Shown here piece by piece: positions 1 through 13,300 of a stretch of DNA of 64,000 nucleotides. The stretch comes from Enoplolaimus lenunculus (lineage: Eukaryota > Nematoda > Enoplea > Enoplida > Thoracostomopsidae): contig JASANG010001628.1 of assembly GCA_030248215.1 (NCBI GenBank), positions 62,001 through 126,000 of the forward strand, given 5' to 3'. Position 1 is the first letter of the stretch. The number at the start of each line of letters is the position of its first letter. The position numbers were made by a program, and so were the translations under genes. The notes beneath the pieces are model-generated. The model saw nothing but the letters and a program-made list of their open reading frames with translations. It was not told the DNA's origin and ran no database searches.

Positions 1-2171
1 CTAAATAAATACAAATGTATTCCAACGCCTAAAGCTAAGCCGAAGCCAAATCCAAACCGTAATCAAAGTGTATATATATACATCCGTGAAACGATTTCAA
101 ATGAATTAATTTTACCCGTACGAATTTGATTAAAAAAGGTTTTATCGCAAAATTTTTGCTTGACCTTAATATGTTTTGACTGATATCTAATTTCCGTTAA
201 CTAAATTGCATAGTTTAAACCTTTAACGCATAAAGCTGCGGTTTTACGTCAATCATATAGATATATTCACGGAAAGATTAAGATTTGTATTAGCTTAAGG
301 TCATTCATAAGTTTAAACAAGGGGCGCTATACAACAAATACACCCTCGGGCAGAATTTAAACGCGATAACGAACCATCTTTACCGTCTTTAGAATTAATG
401 GTCAATAAAATTTTGTCGTTCGCTTGCAAGCTTCGTTGAGGTTACACATCCTTTTGAAATGAAATCTTCGCTACGCATCTAAAGGTTACTTAGCTTAAAC
501 TTAAAGAGCGAGTTATCTGCACGACTTATCCTGACAGTCACGGTAAACGTTATCTTGGTTAACAGTTATTAGTTAACAGATAAACTGTTATCATAAGTAA
601 TGAATGTATATATTGTATTTGAGTGATATTCTTTTTTAATATATTTTTGGTCGATTTTATATGCTTAAGTTTGTTCTGCTTTAGATTTGCACGTAGATTT
701 GTTTTCATGCAAATGTAAACACGGCAGACCTGAAATTTCAGCTATCGCTGGATGACGGATGTGGATGTCCCGTACCTTAGACCTTGTAGCTGATACTATG
801 TTCCGGACTTGTGAGTATAGAGTTCAGGGACGTATACAAGGGGAGGCAATGAAAGAGTGGGATATATCGAGTTTCGAAATTTTTGGCGATAAAAACACTT
901 CAACAAGCTAACCGTTCTGGATCCTAGAAATCCCAATTTTCTTTTACATGAGGTCATACTACTGTGCCAACAGCAGCTCAGGCTACGCCACTGAGTGTTG
1001 TTGCTTGGTCACGATTACCATTCGTTGAATTAATTCAATTTGCGATGTGTCATTAATATGAGGTCATGGATATCGTAAGAAGGTTATCAAACCCAATCGA
1101 GCCTAAAATATATATACACAACACACGATTAGTGTAATAATTTGCTCAATATTTTTTAACAAATTTTTACTGAAAAATAAAGGTTCATTTTCATTGGACG
1201 AAACGCAGTTGCCTTTTTACAAACACCATAACCAGGGGCATATACAACGTCGGATAGGTGAGGTATGTCCGCCGAAATATTTCTGGTAAAACTCGAAACA
1301 AGCACTTTTACAGGATGCACTAAAACTTGGAGAAATGAAAAAAATATTCTCGCTCATTGAAAGCATTTAAACGTGGTTATTTTCTCCAGAAATGAAATTC
1401 TGAGTACGCACTGGACTACAGGGATACAAAAATGAGAAAGCTATCGGTTGCGGAAAAAACCAGGCTAAAAATGGGCTAAGCTTGCAATTCTGTGGTATTA
1501 ATTTTAAAAACATTAAAAATTTTGAAACCATCCAGTAAGGTTGCCATTGTGTCACACTGTCACAGGCCTGTAGATAGTTTATCAACATGCCTAAGGTGGG
1601 ACCAAAAATACTTTGGACGGGTATGCAAAAATTTCACATGACTAACAAACTGAGCTATAAAAGTTTACGGTGTCAAAATTTTTGTATGGTTGCTGAACCC
1701 CCCTGGTTCGCTTCTGGTTCGGTGCCCGAACAATTGCCAATCACTTTCCATTAGGTACTTTGCTTTCAGGCGACTCGCAGACAATTCATTCATAATGTGG
1801 TATTATAAAACGCGTTGCTGCTAGCTATGTAAATTTAAATTAATTTTAATAAAAAATCTTTAGTAGAACACTTGTGCCAGATCTAAATTTGAAGGCAAAC
1901 TAACGTCATTGAGAATATTTTCGCTGCTATGTGCGTCATACCAACAGTAACACAGTTTTAAAACGGATTTCCGGTTTAGCAGTATGAAAGATGTGAATGA
2001 ACGAGGTTTGTTTTCAGTAATGAATAGCATTATTGATTGATAGCCATTTGAAGACCTACATGAAGCTTAAATAGAGCCCATGAAGCCCATGGGTTATGTT
2101 CCCAAACTAGGGGTTCGGAGTCTTTGGGCAAAAACAGGGATGTAGCAGCCTGGACTTCAGTTTGGGAGCGG

Positions 2172-2453
2172 AACCGTAGCCAGAGGAGGCCAGGGGGGCT
2201 CAGCTCCCTTGAAAAATTTTTGCCTTCCCCCTATAAAATAATGTCGACCTTGCTTGTAAGTCATCAAAAAGGCATTAGGAAGGTTTTTGATGAATTACAG
2301 GCAAGGTTGAAATTTTTCTAAGGGGGCTCATCTCCCTTGAAAAATTTTGGGACCCCCTTAGAAAAATTTCAACCTTGCTTGTAAGTCATCGAAAACCTAA
2401 TGCCCCTCCAGAAAAATGTTTCGCCTGTGTAGCAAGGTAAGCTGGCTACGGGC
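2172..2453. mobile_element. MITE family B copy 1 (CCGTAGCCAG / CTGGCTACGG ends)
   Basis: Ends CCGTAGCCAG and CTGGCTACGG are inverted. The interior carries the family hallmark CAACCTTGCTTGTAAGTCA followed by a CCCCT stretch and AGCAAGGT-AGCTGGCTACGGG. Part of the interior is itself an inverted duplicate (CTCCCTTGAAAAATTTT appears on both sides of 2300). Other copies are at 6467, 17496 and 36585. Confidence 0.65.
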
Positions 2454-3139
2454 ATGTTTGGAAAGAGAGAAATCGTCATGTAAAATTTTTTTAACGTCTA
2501 CTGCTCAGAAACTTAATCTCTAGCCTGTTGAAAGTGTTTTTTTGTTTCTCTATAATTTTAAGAAGGCGTATAACCGCTCAATCCCCCTTGCATATATGCG
2601 CCGCTAGTCGAAAACATAACCGTTGCCGGAAAACATTGGTTCTTTAGGTGTTTTGATTAAGAATAATATGAAATGCTACGCCTTTCTATTTCTGCTTTCA
2701 GATCAAAAACAACGCTGTAGCCACAGCCGTGAACATGAAAATTTGTTCGGGAACATGATACATCCCGGCCCTGCTAAATTTCAATTTTGTGAAAACTCAT
2801 GAAAATTAAACAGCTGTAGGTATTAATTTGAAGAACGCTTAGTAATCCGCCGTTAAGTATCTCATATTCTGACAGAAACGGATCCAAAATTTTCTGACGG
2901 GGGTGGGCAGACAAATGTTAGGAAACGCAATTTTTACTGTATAGCCCCCTCTGGATCCACTGGTGTCGAGTGGAAATCCTGTGTCAATTATCAGTTGTTA
3001 CAATATTATCCGATTGTCAAGTAGTAATTTTTGCATCGTACCCTTTACAATTATTATTTTTCATAGGAAAAGTAGTATCAATTGAACGCTAAAACCACAG
3101 CCGAACCTGAAACCACGAAAACCTAAGTTCAAATTCAGT

Positions 3140-3405
3140 ATCGGATCCAGAGGAATGTGGAGGATGGAGGCGTACGCCCCTTTTATGAGAATTTTTGTGA
3201 TAAAATAGTAAGGTCCATTCCTACCTTACAATTTTCTCCCTCAGATAATTGTTTGGTGATAAAGTATTAAAGCCCCTACCTTACACATTTTGCCGTCAAA
3301 ACTTTTTTGCTATAAAATGATTTGCAACATACAGTAAAAATTGCGTTTCATAACATTTGCTAGCCCGCCCTCCCCCTGGTCAGAATATCTGGATCCGCCG
3401 TTGTT
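3140..3405. mobile_element. MITE family C copy, inverted
   Basis: It runs from GTATCGGATCCAGAGGAATG to AGAATATCTGGATCCGCCG and carries TAAAAATTGCGTTTCATAAC, the inverse of the family hallmark. It sits close to a second, directly oriented partial copy at 2870-2965. Confidence 0.6.
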
Positions 3406-3735
3406 CACATTCAATCACGGGGGGCACCGCCCATCGTGTAGCTATCTCTGTCTTCTCGACCGCAATTATTTTTAGAAAATTATTGGAATAATTTGAGTTA
3501 GAAAAAATTTTTGCTGCCTCCTCTACAAACCTTGTTGTTCCTTAGACTAATAATTTCTGGTAGCACGACTGCGCAAACCGAGTTAGCATTATTAGCTTAA
3601 TATTCAAATCGTTACAAAAAATGCACAAAAATTAACTAGCTATGTAGGCAAATAATAATTTATTCATGATATATATTGTGATTTATGCATACGTGTATGT
3701 ATTTCGCGATTTTGAATCACTACACTACCTAGCAC

Positions 3736-4062
3736 CAAGAGTGGATGATCACTCTTTATAACAAGAGTGTGCAACTAGGTACATTCTGTGTATTAAAGAA
3801 TGTACCAGCACGCGTTGCATTTTTTTCGACCCCCCCTCAATCAGGGGGTTAAGCAAGAGATTAACAGTATGCTTCAGTACACCTACTCCCCTTTTAAACA
3901 AGGGGGGTTACAATTTCCTCCTTTACTACGATATAAAACTGCATAAAGACCCCCTAAACAAGGGGGTAGGCCAAACACGTAACGCGTGCCAGGTTCATTC
4001 TTTAATACACAGAATATACCCAGTTGCACACTCTTGTTATATAGAGTGATCATCCACTCTTG
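3736..4062. mobile_element. MITE with 85-bp inverted repeats and a 7-bp target duplication
   Basis: The ends CAAGAGTGGATGATCACTCT are inverted copies that continue for about 85 bases (AACAAGAGTGTGCAACT, then TTCTGTGTATTAAAGAATG, then CACGCGTT). Flanks CTAGCAC at 3729-3735 and 4063-4069 are an exact 7-bp duplication. The loop carries three short hairpins with CCCCC/GGGGG stems (about 3830, 3890 and 3950). The superfamily is not certain. Confidence 0.85.
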
Positions 4063-4389
4063 CTAGCACTAACCGATATTCAATGGGCATAATTACTAAA
4101 GGCGTAGCCGGGATATCTTTTAGGTAGGGGGCACATATAAAATCATTTCTGGACTCTAGGATCCAACCGGTTTACATTAAACCTATAAAAGTGCCATGTT
4201 TTGCGTGTGTTGAGAAATTTTAAGAAAATATGAAACCCAGTGGCAAATCCATAAAGTTATGGAAGAATAGATACTCTTGGTTTGATCCCTGTTCGAGGAC
4301 GAGGCCAAGGTGACCACCTCTTTGATCCGTCAGTGATATCACGCATATCTTCAGCAGTAATACGCCTCTGCGTATTATACACGAAACCT

Positions 4390-4574
4390 CAGCGGCGGAT
4401 TCAGAAATTTCTGATTGTGGCGGGCAGGCAGCAAAAGTTATGAAACGCAATTTTTACTGTATGCTATATATGCCAATTGTTTTAACGTGGCAATCTGTAC
4501 ATTAGGGACGTTACCATTTTATCACAATACGTTTTCTAGCGGGGGCAGACACACCCCGTCTGGATCCACTGGTG
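4390..4574. mobile_element. MITE family C copy (CAGTGGCGGATCC ends)
   Basis: It starts CAGCGGCGGATTCAGA, contains GTTATGAAACGCAATTTTTA and ACCATTTTATCACAA, and ends CTGGATCCACTGGTG. Other copies: about 2870-2965, 3140-3405 (inverted), 14169-14330 (PTPRR-like intron 8), 18498-18665 (PTPRR-like intron 11) and 19972-20160 (inverted). A fragment is at 9545-9640. Confidence 0.65.
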
Positions 4575-5760
4575 TGAAAGGTTATAACATTTACCTGAAT
4601 GCCAGCTGCTTACTAGGACAAAACCTCTTCTATGTTCTACGAACATAACCTTCATTGATAGCTTTCAAATACACGACAAAGCGTGGTTAAAACATGTAAT
4701 TATTATGCGTAGGTGAACCTGAATCTTCATTGATAAACCATACTGTATCGAGATTTCTGTTGGTATATGTCGCGTTGTTCTTATGAATGGGTTTTTACTA
4801 TTAGATGATAATCATTAACCTCACAAGGCGGAACCAGGATTTCATTTCGACAGGTAGGTGATAATGGAGTGTAAAAGCTGTTTTGCGAGCGAGCCTAGCT
4901 AACAAGGAAACAATATGACATCTTATTCTACTGCGTGTAAAAGTGAATTCTTCGAGTTTAAATATATTTTAAAGAATATAACTTCCTATGCCCTTGGTGT
5001 ATACGACCATAATTTAACTGTGTTATAAAAACTATTTATGATTTTCAGTGTTCTGAATAGCAATCGAACCTGTGTAGTCATTTACTGATTGGTTTACCGG
5101 TTAAAATTTTGTCGAATAGTTTGTTGTGGTTGTACTCCACATTGATTTGTCTATTTATTGACTCTTAATTAGAATTGGTTGAATTCTATTTGCGCGTTTT
5201 AATTAGCAATATGTAGACTTCGGTGCTTGTTTACTTCAATTTCTCAAAAATTCTAATATAGACGCGAAAAAAATCATGAGAAATACAGTGTCGTAAAGTT
5301 AGGCAACTTTCCAGTATTACAAATTAGATCTTCTTTAAGTCCTCTTAGTTACGGACCCCACTCGATCTAAAATGGGTGTTCGTTGGTTTTATTCCGGCGT
5401 AATACCACAATATAACAGCTCTAACCTCGATGTGGTACCACATGGCTAATGTTCATTTGTTGAATTACAGACCTCCACCCACACACGTTGTTCCTGCTTG
5501 TGTTGACGTCAATATTAGTCACGGTATTTGATTACTTACAGTAGAATGATTGAGTAGTAGTACACTATTTCGTTTCTAAATAAATAAATATATATAAATT
5601 ATATATATATTTGTGGAAATAGGTGGAACATATATCCGTCGAATTTCCTGTAAGGACGATAAAATAGTTTTACAGGCTTCTGAATAACTTGCTGAATTCA
5701 AAGTGGCCCTTAGGGTTACTAGGTTGCTGCCCTCGCTAGCGAAAAACTTTCGCATAATAT

Positions 5761-5898
5761 TAGGGTTGTGCTATACTTTACTGAGGCAGACGCCGACCGG
5801 CACCGCCGCATGCCGCCGCGAGCCACCGCACGGCGGTGTGCGAAAATTTTTATTAGTTTTACAGCGGGCGGCGCGCGGCGAGTATAGCGCAACCCTTA
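5761..5898. mobile_element. Short GC-rich palindromic MITE with AGGGTTG-GCTATACT ends
   Basis: The left end TAGGGTTGTGCTATACT pairs with the right end AGTATAGCGCAACCCT. The middle is GC-rich (CGCCGCATGCCGCCGCG and its inverse), in contrast to the surrounding AT-rich DNA. Related GC-rich pieces with the same motifs (CTATAGTTGGCG, CGTACGATAC) lie at about 10090-10215, 19395-19560, 25230-25366 and 52890-53030. Confidence 0.65.
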
Positions 5899-6466
5899 TT
5901 CCGTTCTCAAATTAATTACCGGCTAAAACCTTTTATTGGAATATATGAACGCGTATTTATTTATAATATTTATTAGCTTTGAGTTCTGTGAATGAAATCG
6001 AGTTTAGGCGAACTATTGTACGTCGATCTATATATTGACAGATATCGTTTTAGTCAATTTTCTATAGCTAACAATAGTCAATTGAATTATTGCTGAAAAT
6101 AGTCAGTTGAATTATAATAGTAGTTGCGTTGATTTTTACAAACATGAAGCGGCTATAGTTTGGCGTTATATTGGGTTGTTTTGTTATGATTTTAACGTTT
6201 AAAAATGTAACAAGTAACGGGGTGAATTAGATAACGTGACAGAAGCCAAAAAATTCTGCGACCGTTATGATAATAGAGTTTTAGTTTTAAAAACTGAACA
6301 ACGCAAGAAATAGTTGTAAATTAAAAAAACTGAGATGTATTTAATTTTTTGAATCGGTTACAATTGGGCTTTTTTCGTTCTAAACTGGAAATAATGTTGA
6401 GCGAGTTTATTTTATTTTATTGAACTTGTGGCAGAGCCACTGTGATTTAGCAGAATTACGGTCGGA

Positions 6467-6622
6467 CCCGTAGGCAAGCGAATAGGCAAGCGGGTCTCAC
6501 CCTGTTGGAGAAATTTCGGCTTCCCTGGAAATTGTTCAACCTTGCTTGTAGGTCAACGAAAACTCTTGTAGACCTCTTCTACAAGTTTTTTAGCCCCGTT
6601 GACAAGGTGCGCTGGCTACGGG
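6467..6622. mobile_element. MITE family B copy 2
   Basis: It has the hallmark CAACCTTGCTTGTAGGTCA at about 6538 and ends GCGCTGGCTACGGGC. The left end CCCGTAGGCAAG is degraded and partly duplicated. No gene nearby. Confidence 0.6.
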
Positions 6623-7330
6623 CGTGCTTAATATGGTCACAAGATGTGATCGCTAAATGAAGGAGTTAATAACTGACTGTCATGTTACTGACCGCGCTAT
6701 AATGCAAGGAAGCACCGTTTTAACTTATGCTCCGATAGTTTTTGCGTTCTTATAAACTTCTATCCCCTTTAAAATTAAGGCTTAGGTTTTTAGACTTAGG
6801 TAAGGCTTTCCGAAATCTAAGCCTAAGCCTAAGGTTGCGAGAAAAGTGTACAATGTGTATATATGATTGCCTGTTCGCGTAAGCGAAAAATATTGAATAT
6901 TTGATTATATGTTTGCAGAACATTCTACAAATTGTACAGTAAAATCAAATAATATATAATTAATAATGTTACGGCATAAATTCAGTTAACTTTTGCGACA
7001 ATTATTTTGTGATTTGTAAAACAGTAGGACAGAAAAAAAACAATACAACTACATCTATTTAGCTATATTATAAATTGTAACATTTACTAAACGGTAAACT
7101 TCTGTTAAAATACATGATTTTCTGTTACATTCCAAAAATTTGTTAACGTTCACGTACAGCGCAGTGGTTTACTACTCGAATCCGATCCTTATCGAACAAT
7201 TCTAAAACATTATTAAGCAGCTTAGTAATTGAATCGTCATCAATGCGCTGAATAACGTGTAAAATAATTAAAAACGCCTAGCTAAGTAATTGTTTTGATT
7301 ATAATTTAAATAGCTAACTATCGAGTAGTT

Positions 7331-10300
7331 ATGGTAATTTCACCGGTTATCCGGTATCAGACGGGTTCGCATCAGCATGAACAGCATCATTTGATGTCGT
7401 TCAGTCATGACAACACCGGGGTCAACTCAGGATCAACAGCGGCGTCGTCTCGGTTGCCGTATATTATTGTTGGTGGGCTGCTTGGATCTATTATGATTTC
7501 AATAATTGTGGTAAGTTGAAATTGGTAAAATGCTTATAATACCAGCACCCAAAATAGTTGAAATCTAGAGAGCAATTATAAATTTTTGTATAGCATCTGT
7601 CAGCAGTTAGTGATAGATTTTCAAACAAATGAAATCGCGCAAGCTATCAGACTTGCAATGCTGCTTCAGCTGGTCGATGGGTGGCGACTCGACGATGGGC
7701 GGCGACTCGTCTATGGCGGCGACTCGTTGATGGGTGGCGACTCGACGATGCCGGCGACTCGACGATGCCGGCGACTCGACGATGGCCGGCGACTCGTCGA
7801 TGGGGGGCAGCTTCAAAGTTTGCAACCTATCTAAACTGTACAACTTGTATAGAAATACAGAAATGTCACCAAGTGGAATTGCCGGATACCTACGGCAAAA
7901 ATTGTACCGCACTAGGGGTCAATTTTCTACCGTGACCAAAGGTAGATATCCATTTTTACCCTGGTGTAGTCGCTCAGCATTGAAATCTGACAGTACTTAA
8001 CACCAGTGGCAGATCCAGGATCTCAAAATGGGGGGGGGGGCAAAAGTTCACAGGTAATAAACTTATTTTGGACCAACACACAAACCACGAACTATTGTCA
8101 TGAAATTGACTTCTTTACGTTCGTTCAATTGACATGAATCACAAACACAACTAACGAATCAACGCAATTTATATCTAAACAAAAGGGTAGCAACATAGGT
8201 TCGGATTTGGTTTCAAACAAGCACAAATTTAAACGCTCGGATTCGGAAGCCAATAGACATAAACAGCGTAGAACAGCAATTGACACTCTATAATTTTTGT
8301 CGAGATGCTGTTGGGGGGAGGGGCACGGCCGGGGTGGCTCCCCCATAGATCCGCCATTGCTTACGACGAGTCTAGTAAGCCGATAAGCGTCTCTACAATG
8401 CATAAAATAGTGAGTCAAATTGACTCTCTCCGAAATAGGCTCTACGGGACTACACAAACTGAGTCAAATTTGACACCGACAGAGTCAAATGCTGCTGGCT
8501 GAGTTGCACGTTTGACTCTGGCGGAGTCGACGTTGACTTCGTTTGTGTAGTCCCGTAGAGCCCATTTCGGAGAGAGTCAATTTGACACACCATTTTTTGC
8601 AGTGTATATGCATGCAACGACATTTTTTCGCTGCAACGTGTACTTTTAATACTCGATTATGTTTATATTTCAGATTTATGTGATTATAAAAACACGCCGC
8701 CGAAAAGCGTCGTCCCCATTAACAACTGATCCACCGAAACAACAAGTTCAAGTTCCAGCTGCACCAGTTGCGGTACGTATGTGAATTCAATTGTCGCCAA
8801 ATACATCGTTAAAGTAGGGTAGAAGTATAAAAATTATCATGGCTTTTCTCAAAACAAACACCGCAATTTAGATTGAAAATTTATTTCTACAAACGTTGTC
8901 GTACAAACTACAAAGCACTGGGTGTAACGAAACCGGACCTAAAGCGAATGTGAGCCATGTAAAATTTTTGACTTTTCTACGTCTGTCTGAGAGATCGAAG
9001 TTTCTAAATTATCGACACATTTTCAGGCAAAATTTTGTTTTTTGTGCAAAGTATTGAATCAATCGACCGTGTGTTGGGTTGTTAGCACAATTTTCTTAGG
9101 CGATGGATGCAGTTACTTGCGACAAACTGTTTGCTATTTTATGGAACGCCATTTTTACTCTCTAAAAGCTTAAACTAACTTGATTTAAGTTTAAGCTAAT
9201 CCACCAGTATTAAACTAACTTTTTAGATTAACTAAACTAACAGGCAGGTTTACGCTTAAACTCATTTGAAATCTTACATATTTTCAGTTTAAGCTAAACT
9301 TATTGAACTCTTTGATACACGGCTGCACTTGTTACTTAATCTAAAAATAAGTTTACTTAATCTCGTGTTAAACTTGAAAAATGTTAGTTTACGCAAAACT
9401 TAAAATTCTAGTTTAGTTATTCCGTCCAGCCATCTAAGTTTTACTTAAACTGATATTCAAGTTTAGTTAAGCTATAATTTAAGTTTAAGTTTTTAGAGAG
9501 TAGTATATGCTATTTATCTGCGAATTTTCTGAAGGAGAAAATTGTAAGCTAATGACCTTACCATTATATCGACAAAAAATTACTGACGGAAGGAATCGTA
9601 CGCCCACCTCCGCTCCCCTCTGCATCCATTAGTGAATACACTCCCGAAACCAAATCCTAGTTTAACGAGTATAGAATTCAACCGACAACGTATAGCTAAA
9701 CTTTTAATAGATTGTTTTAGATTTACCTGGCTCCAACACCGCAACAAGCGTGTCATGACTTTCAACTCAACCTGACACCAGCGCCGTCACCACCGCAGCG
9801 AAAAGCGAAAGGATTATTAGAGCGGTAAATGGGACATTTTTAGTCTTGATGTTTTACAAAATAATGTTTCAATTTTTAATATTTTATTTTCGAAATTGTT
9901 TAACGTATTTCAACAGTAAAAATTGAAATTTTACAATTTTGACAGCGGCAGAATTTACATAATTCCGACGCACGATAATATAGGTAAAATTTATAGCTCA
10001 AGTATTAAGAAGATGCATAATTATTAAGGATGGTGTTAATTAAAGAAACCTGACCATTGGAAGACTGAGGGACACGACGTTTAGAGACTGCGAGGAATAG
10101 GCTAAGTGTCGCGCTATAGTTGGCGCATGGCGGCGTCTGTCACCGTCCGTCAACATACGGTATGGTTTTGAGTAATTCGCGTACGATACAGCATTGTGTT
10201 GGTCGGCTCCGGATGGCACTAAAATAATTAAAAAGTTTAGTGTAACCGTTAGTATTTAGGCATGTGTGGTTAATATTTATTAAGATTAAAGTTTTCACAA

Positions 10301-13300
10301 ATTTGAAAAATTACAATTTGATTTATTTTTCAGAAGAGGATCAAACGCATCGTTGACGATAGAATTAAATCCACTTGAAGGCGTCGCGTGTGGTACACCT
10401 CCAAAAGAATGGTAAGTATTTTGCTTTTTACGCAAATCTTATTTTAAATAAACAGAAAATTTAAACTTTTCGAAATTTGCCATCAGCAATTATATATACA
10501 ACTTTTTATATTTGTTTTTCGATAAACCTCATTAACGTCTTGTTTTACATTATTACTATTCGGATTTGTAGCCAAAAAGATCTATCAGGGGGTCAGCGTG
10601 CCTGCTGAAAAGTTTCGACCCCGATTGGAAATTAAATGAACCCCCATTTCGACGACACGTTGAAATGCCTACGAGTTGGCAGCTGAGACAATTTTAGACC
10701 AGGTTCCGGTTTTGTTTCAGTTCTGTCGAAGAATACTTATCATCCGCGGGTAATCGGCTGACACGAAAGTTGCTTCGAACTTCATTACGCGATGTTAAAT
10801 CGTTACACGATGAATTTTTGGTAAGCTTTGAGGCTCACCATATCTTTGAGATTGGGCAGTTCTTTCGGTACCATCAATCACCGCGAAAACTTCCAGATTT
10901 CAGTGTCATAGGCGGTGTCCTGTATAAAAGCACAATTTTGTGATGCGGCTTGACAGTTTGATTTTGTTGTTTTGTCGTTTATAATGAAAGCCGATGTAAA
11001 TTGCTCAGTTCGTTACGGTAAAATTGTAGGTGAGCATGATATTAACGAACCCATAAACGCCAGATACGGAGCAGCCAGCTCCCATACACCCCTTTGGAGG
11101 GTCTCCACAGTAACAAGATTTTAAACAAAAATTTGAAAGATATTTTGATCGTCACATGGGTTTTCCACCCCAGAATTTTGGGGTGTCCCTCTCAGTCTGC
11201 TCGGACGCTGTATAACGCAAAAAATGTCACCCAAACGTTACGCTTTGTGTTGGAAAACTACGCGTGAAGTGGTTGCGTCATGCGAAAATAATATCTTTAA
11301 TTTCCAGGATGTTCCGTTGAATCATCCACCGAAGTTGGACGTCGCCGGATCGAGTAATAAGAATCGATACAAATCAATTTGGCCCAACGAAGCCAGTCGA
11401 GTGATACTTTCGGGTCCTTCACATACCTCATACATTAATGCCAATTATATAAAGGTAATTAAATTAAATGCTAATTAGATAAAGGTAATTGGATCAAATG
11501 TCAATTATATAAAGGTAATTGAATCAAATGCCAATTATATAAAGCCCATTGTATCAAATGCCAATTACATAAAGGTAATTGAATCAAATGCCAATTATAT
11601 AAAGCCCATTGTATCAAATGCCAATTACATAAAGGTAATTGAATCAAATGCCAATTATATAAAGGCCATTGTATCAAATCCCAATTATAAAAAAGTAATT
11701 GAACCAAATGGCAATTTTATAAAGGTAATTGAATCAAATTTAGTTGTGACAGGCATCTTCCATAACTGGCGTTCTTGCAAATGCAGTCAGACGACCAGGC
11801 TGTGTCGTGCTTAGTTCACTTTCCTTTTCGCGAAAATGTTACTATTTAGCTAAATCGAAATTTAAGTAACATTTGATTACAAAATAATCCTAATTTTAAG
11901 CCAAAATCATAGCTATATCGTGGAAACATTGTAAAAGGTACCTCACTGTCGACGACGGATCTCTGCCAAAATATCCGTGACGCGTTACACGTGACTAACG
12001 TTTGGCAGGCGTTCCAGCTTTAATTACAGGTTTTAACGCTTGGAGTTTGTTTCAAATGAAAAAAGTAGAGTTGTGAATTGTATTTTCAGGGGTATGATGG
12101 TGAACCAAAATCGTTCATTGCTACCCAAGGGCCGTTACCGAATACGATTAACGATTTTTGGCGAATGGTACACGAACAACGTGCGCCGTGCATTGTGATG
12201 ATAACAAAACTGAAAGAACGCAATAAAGTATGATAATGCATTTATTTGACGATGTTGTACAATTAACTGTTGCGTAATTTTAGTTACAAAATGTTTTCAT
12301 TTTTGAAATGTCGTAAAAAATTTTTTAAGCCTGATAAGCGGTATACAGCGGTTTATATTGCGGGTTTAACAGTATAACGCCACGCTAATCCTTTGTGAAC
12401 TCAAAATTCGGGCAATTGTTGTATAAAACAACCTAAAAGCCGTAGTGAAGCGAATAACTTTAATTTAAAATTGTCCAAATTTTAACAAAATCTGTGTTAA
12501 TTAATTAGAAACAATTATATCATACACAAAAGCGGGTAAATTTTAAAAAATTTGTGTCGTTTGTTCGATTTAAAACTTTAAATGAAAATATTGTGTTCAT
12601 TTAAGTAAAAACACGATATCTGTCTGATAAGCAATTATCAGGTCACCACGAGTCAAAGGAACAGCTTAGTGTGCTGGTGTCAGCTATTTCTCCACATTAT
12701 TTTAAGTTGTTTGCTGCGGGGCAGCTGAACCTAGTTTATATGCGCAAATTTTAGGCGGTAAAATTTGGGTTATTACGTTTTGCATTACTCTTAAAGATAT
12801 TTTGGTCCACGTCTTGGGCACAAATGTTGTGATAAATTTCTACCCTGCTCTTCCAACAACATTTCAAAATTTTATTGCATGCTAGCTTGAATAAGGTAAA
12901 ATCTGATATATATGCCCAATTAAGGAACATTTGTGCAGCCAGTTGGTAGCTACGCTACAGTAAACGAAGCCCAAGGCACTTTGGTACCCACTGCGCCGAA
13001 AGTACGACTGCAGTAGTTTTGGCCGTCCTTTGATGCATTACTTGTAGCTTCGCTTGCCATAGGCGCATCGAATGTCACTTTTGTGACCTGGAAGGGCAAC
13101 TTCTGGTCAACGTAGCATGCAAACAGTTGTAGCAATATGGTTTGTACCAGTATGATTTTATTTTGAGCCAGTGACAGTCAGTCATTCGCAAAGAAAATCA
13201 AATTTTCTATTACAGAAACAAATTCTGCTGTACAATTTATTTATTCTGCAAATATGTTCAAAAACATTTCTTTACCTATTTACAACACGTATTTCTTTCA

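Larger units (their letters stand above)
1..7330. other. Region without a recognised gene, upstream of the PTPRR-like gene
   Basis: No frame longer than about 80 codons and no family match. The first 60 bases carry a CCTAAAGCTAAGCC tract. Repeat copies are listed separately (2172, 2870, 3140, 3736, 4390, 5761, 6467). A further hexamer tract GGCTTAGG/CCTAAGCCTAAGG lies at about 6775-6835. The promoter and any 5' exons of the phosphatase gene should lie here but could not be pinned down. Confidence 0.6.

Noticed and set aside
7586-8000. Overlapping frames on both strands around the GACTCG repeat
   Set aside because: They arise because the minisatellite lacks stops; no splice or family support.
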